NCBI GenBank assembly: GCA_964479445.1
Contig: CAYZMH010000023.1
Coordinates: forward strand, 1 to 34,458
Length of the DNA stretch: 34,458 nt
Reading direction: 5' to 3'
DNA from: CAYZMH01 sp964479445
Lineage (GTDB): Bacteria; Bacteroidota; Bacteroidia; Bacteroidales; GCA-2748055
The first letter of the stretch is position 1. Each line of letters begins with the position of its first letter. A program made the position numbers and the translations under genes. The notes under the pieces are model-generated. The model saw nothing but the letters and a program-made list of their open reading frames with translations. It was not told the origin of the DNA and did not search any database. Positions 32,501-34,458 of this stretch are shown here, piece by piece.

Positions 32501-33492
32501 GGCTGCATTTCGATCAGTTTCTGAAATACGTTCTGAGCCGCTCCTCCTTCCAGGGACGCTTCCGCCCTTTCGCGGCAGCGATCCAGGGTTTGATCCGGAT
32601 CCAGTGTCTTCAGGGCATAAGTCGCATTGGCTACCACCGCATCCGTTTTGGCATCACCGGCCTCCCCTGATAACACCTTCGAGAAGATCCCGGTTGCCTC
32701 CTGTACATTCTCCCCCCCGTAGATCTGTTCGGGCTCCAGCGTGGTAAACCCCGCATCAACGGGCCTGACAGTCTGTTCCGTCCGGTTGGAGAAAAGCTTG
32801 AACGGACCGGTAAGGGAGATCTCATCATACCCGTCCAGCGAATGGACGATGGTGAACTGCTTGTCGGTCTCCTGGTAGATGTAGTTATACAACCGGGCCA
32901 CATCCAGGCTGAACACCCCCACCAGCTGGTTGGGTGGCGAGGCCGGGTTAACCATGGGGCCCAGCATATTAAAAAAGGTTTTGATCCGCAGGCTCTTCCT
33001 CACCGGCGCCACATTCTTCATGGCCGGGTTAAAGAGCGGGGCATGCAGGAAGGTGATCCCGCAGGTGTCCATCTCCCGTTTCAGTTTGCCAGGTTCGTTG
33101 GAGAAGGCGTAGCCGTAATACTCCATCACGTTGGAGGAGCCGCAGGAGGAGGAGACACTGTAGTTCCCGTGTTTGACCACCTTCTCCCCTGCCCCCGCCA
33201 CGACGAACGAAGTGAGGGTGGAGATATTGAAGGTGTTTTTCCCATCACCGCCGGTCCCGCACACATCGATGCTGTTGAATTCCGACAGGTCCACGGGGAT
33301 ACACAGCTCCAGCAGGGCATCCCGGAACCCCGACAATTCATCCACGGTGACACTCCGCATCAGGTAGACCGAGATGAACGCGGCGATCTCCGCCTCGTTG
33401 TATTGCCCCGAGGCGATGTTGGTAAGCACCTGCTTGGCATCGCTCTTATCCAGGGTCTTATGATCGAACAGGTATTGCAAAATCTCTTTCAT
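32497..33492 (-). CDS. trpD: Anthranilate phosphoribosyltransferase
   Basis: A 331-residue enzyme that joins anthranilate to PRPP. The PRPP-binding loop VCGTGGDGKNTFNIST (78-92) is intact, followed by the KHGNYSVSSSCGSSN anthranilate loop. Later is LGPMVNPASPPNQLVGVF. It starts 11 bases after the trpG stop. Confidence 0.97.
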   Translation of the reverse strand: MKEILQYLFDHKTLDKSDAKQVLTNIASGQYNEAEIAAFISVYLMRSVTVDELSGFRDALLELCIPVDLSEFNSIDVCGTGGDGKNTFNISTLTSFVVAGAGEKVVKHGNYSVSSSCGSSNVMEYYGYAFSNEPGKLKREMDTCGITFLHAPLFNPAMKNVAPVRKSLRIKTFFNMLGPMVNPASPPNQLVGVFSLDVARLYNYIYQETDKQFTIVHSLDGYDEISLTGPFKLFSNRTEQTVRPVDAGFTTLEPEQIYGGENVQEATGIFSKVLSGEAGDAKTDAVVANATYALKTLDPDQTLDRCRERAEASLEGGAAQNVFQKLIEMQP

Positions 33493-33503
33493 GGCTGTAT
33501 GCG

Positions 33504-34118
33504 TTAGATGTTCTTATTAACAGACGAGGACTGGCCGGGGGTGGAACGGTGGTCTGAAAGCCAGTTCTTGATCATCATGCCGCCGTACTCGGTAAGGACC
33601 GACTCGGGGTGGAACTGCACACCCGTCACATCGTGGGTCCGGTGCCGCAGCCCCATGATCTCTCCCCCTTTGGTCCGCACCGTCACTTCCAGCGTTTCGG
33701 GCAATCCCGTCTCCTCCACGATCCACGAATGGTACCGCCCGGCTTCAAACACCTCGGGAACCCCCCGGAATATCGCACTCTCCTTCTCCTGGCGCACCAT
33801 CACGGAGGCCACCCCGTGGTAGACCCGGTCCAGGTTCCTGATCGTCCCCCCGTACACCTCGGCGATCGCCTGGTGTCCCAGGCACACCCCCAGGATACTC
33901 TTCTCCTGACCGAACCGTTCGATCAGCGCCTTGGAGATCCCCGCCTCATCGGGAATCCCCGGTCCGGGCGACACCAGGATCTTGTCAAACGCTGCCGCCT
34001 CCTCCACCTCCATCCGGTCGTTCCGGGTAACCGTAACGGCACCCGGCATGACCCGCTCTATGTATTGCACCAGGTTGTAGGTGAATGAATCGTAATTATC
34101 GATAACCAAAATTTTCAT
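33504..34118 (-). CDS. trpG: Anthranilate synthase component II (glutamine amidotransferase)
   Basis: A 204-residue class I amidotransferase that feeds ammonia to TrpE. It has LVIDNYDSFTYNLVQYIE, the oxyanion region LVSPGPGIPDEAG, and the triad: C79 in GVCLGHQAIAE, and H171 and E173 in VQFHPESVLTEYG. It could also serve folate synthesis as PabA; its place here favours tryptophan. Confidence 0.96.
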   Translation of the reverse strand: MKILVIDNYDSFTYNLVQYIERVMPGAVTVTRNDRMEVEEAAAFDKILVSPGPGIPDEAGISKALIERFGQEKSILGVCLGHQAIAEVYGGTIRNLDRVYHGVASVMVRQEKESAIFRGVPEVFEAGRYHSWIVEETGLPETLEVTVRTKGGEIMGLRHRTHDVTGVQFHPESVLTEYGGMMIKNWLSDHRSTPGQSSSVNKNI

Positions 34119-34127
34119 AGCCTTGCA

Positions 34128-34458
34128 TTATAGGTTTTCTGCCATTTCGATGGCCGACTTGAGGGCAGCCAGCTTGTTATTCACCTCGCGCAGTTCGCTC
34201 TGCTTGTCCGATTCCGAAACGATGCCCGCGCCGGCCTGGTAATACAGCGTGTTGTCGCGCGAGAGGAACGACCGGATCATGATAGCGTGATTGATATCAC
34301 CGTTCAGTCCGATGTTCCCGATGGTGCCGCCGTAATAGCCGCGCCTGTGCTTCTCGTAGGCATCGATCAGCTCCATCGCCCGGTACTTCGGTGCGCCCGA
34401 GAGGGTCCCGGCCGGGAACGACTCCGCCAGGACGCGGATAGTGTTGGCACCCTCCGGC
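34128..34458 (-). CDS. trpE: Anthranilate synthase component I, C-terminal part
   Basis: The frame is open through the right edge, so only about 109 C-terminal residues are seen. They include the family motif PAGTLSGAPKYRAMELIDAY, then GYYGGTIGNIG and YYQAGAGIVSESD, typical of chorismate-binding enzymes. The stop is nine bases before trpG. The feedback-binding N-terminus, the promoter and any leader of the operon lie outside the window. The neighbours favour TrpE over PabB. Confidence 0.95.
   Translation of the reverse strand, partial: PEGANTIRVLAESFPAGTLSGAPKYRAMELIDAYEKHRRGYYGGTIGNIGLNGDINHAIMIRSFLSRDNTLYYQAGAGIVSESDKQSELREVNNKLAALKSAIEMAENL

Overview
This window is chromosomal core DNA from a member of the Bacteroidota, probably a Bacteroidales-like organism of moderate GC content. 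The evidence is: repeated promoter elements of the phylum-specific form TAnnTTTG, a MurF-alanine racemase fusion, a secreted protein with a C-terminal type IX secretion sorting domain, a queuine tRNA-ribosyltransferase without the usual zinc cysteines, and a lack of clear Shine-Dalgarno sequences. I see no tRNA, rRNA, CRISPR array, insertion sequence, prophage or plasmid function. About 34 protein genes are packed tightly, many overlapping by 4 to 43 bases.

Left part (1-6.4 kb): a cell-envelope block. A partial lipid A acyltransferase and a GT4 glycosyltransferase run on the plus strand. They converge on a minus-strand series: thymidine kinase, MurF-Alr, then a two-domain GT2-GT4 glycosyltransferase. 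Next (6.6-10.2 kb, plus) come a protein with a low-complexity centre, rsmI, an unusual acidic secreted protein with seven WMT motifs, and a YjjG-type HAD phosphatase behind a back-to-back terminator and promoter. Then (10.4-13.8 kb, minus) dnaB and a hybrid sensor kinase, followed by ispE on the plus strand.

Middle (14.8-19.2 kb, minus): a biotin carrier with an acyl-CoA carboxyltransferase, a LptF/LptG permease, and tgt. The plus strand then carries a membrane GT2 glycosyltransferase overlapping an ECF sigma factor, rsmG, and rpmH (52 codons). After these comes a wall-related cluster: a membrane-anchored PASTA protein, a T9SS cargo protein, an RluD-type pseudouridine synthase, and a D-Ala-D-Ala ligase gene interrupted by a one-base frameshift. 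A lipoprotein and a probable beta-barrel protein follow as an overlapping pair.

Right end (28.6-34.5 kb, minus): a small lipoprotein gene and then the tryptophan operon trpE-G-D-C-F-B-A, with trpE cut by the window edge. The trpA stop codon lies inside a 12-bp tandem array that also forms a perfect 32-bp palindrome.

The least ordinary items are the WMT-repeat secreted protein (8633-9322), the repeat/palindrome at the trpA end, the frameshifted ddl, and a 29-bp duplication joining the 3' ends of two convergent genes (ispE and the biotin carrier).
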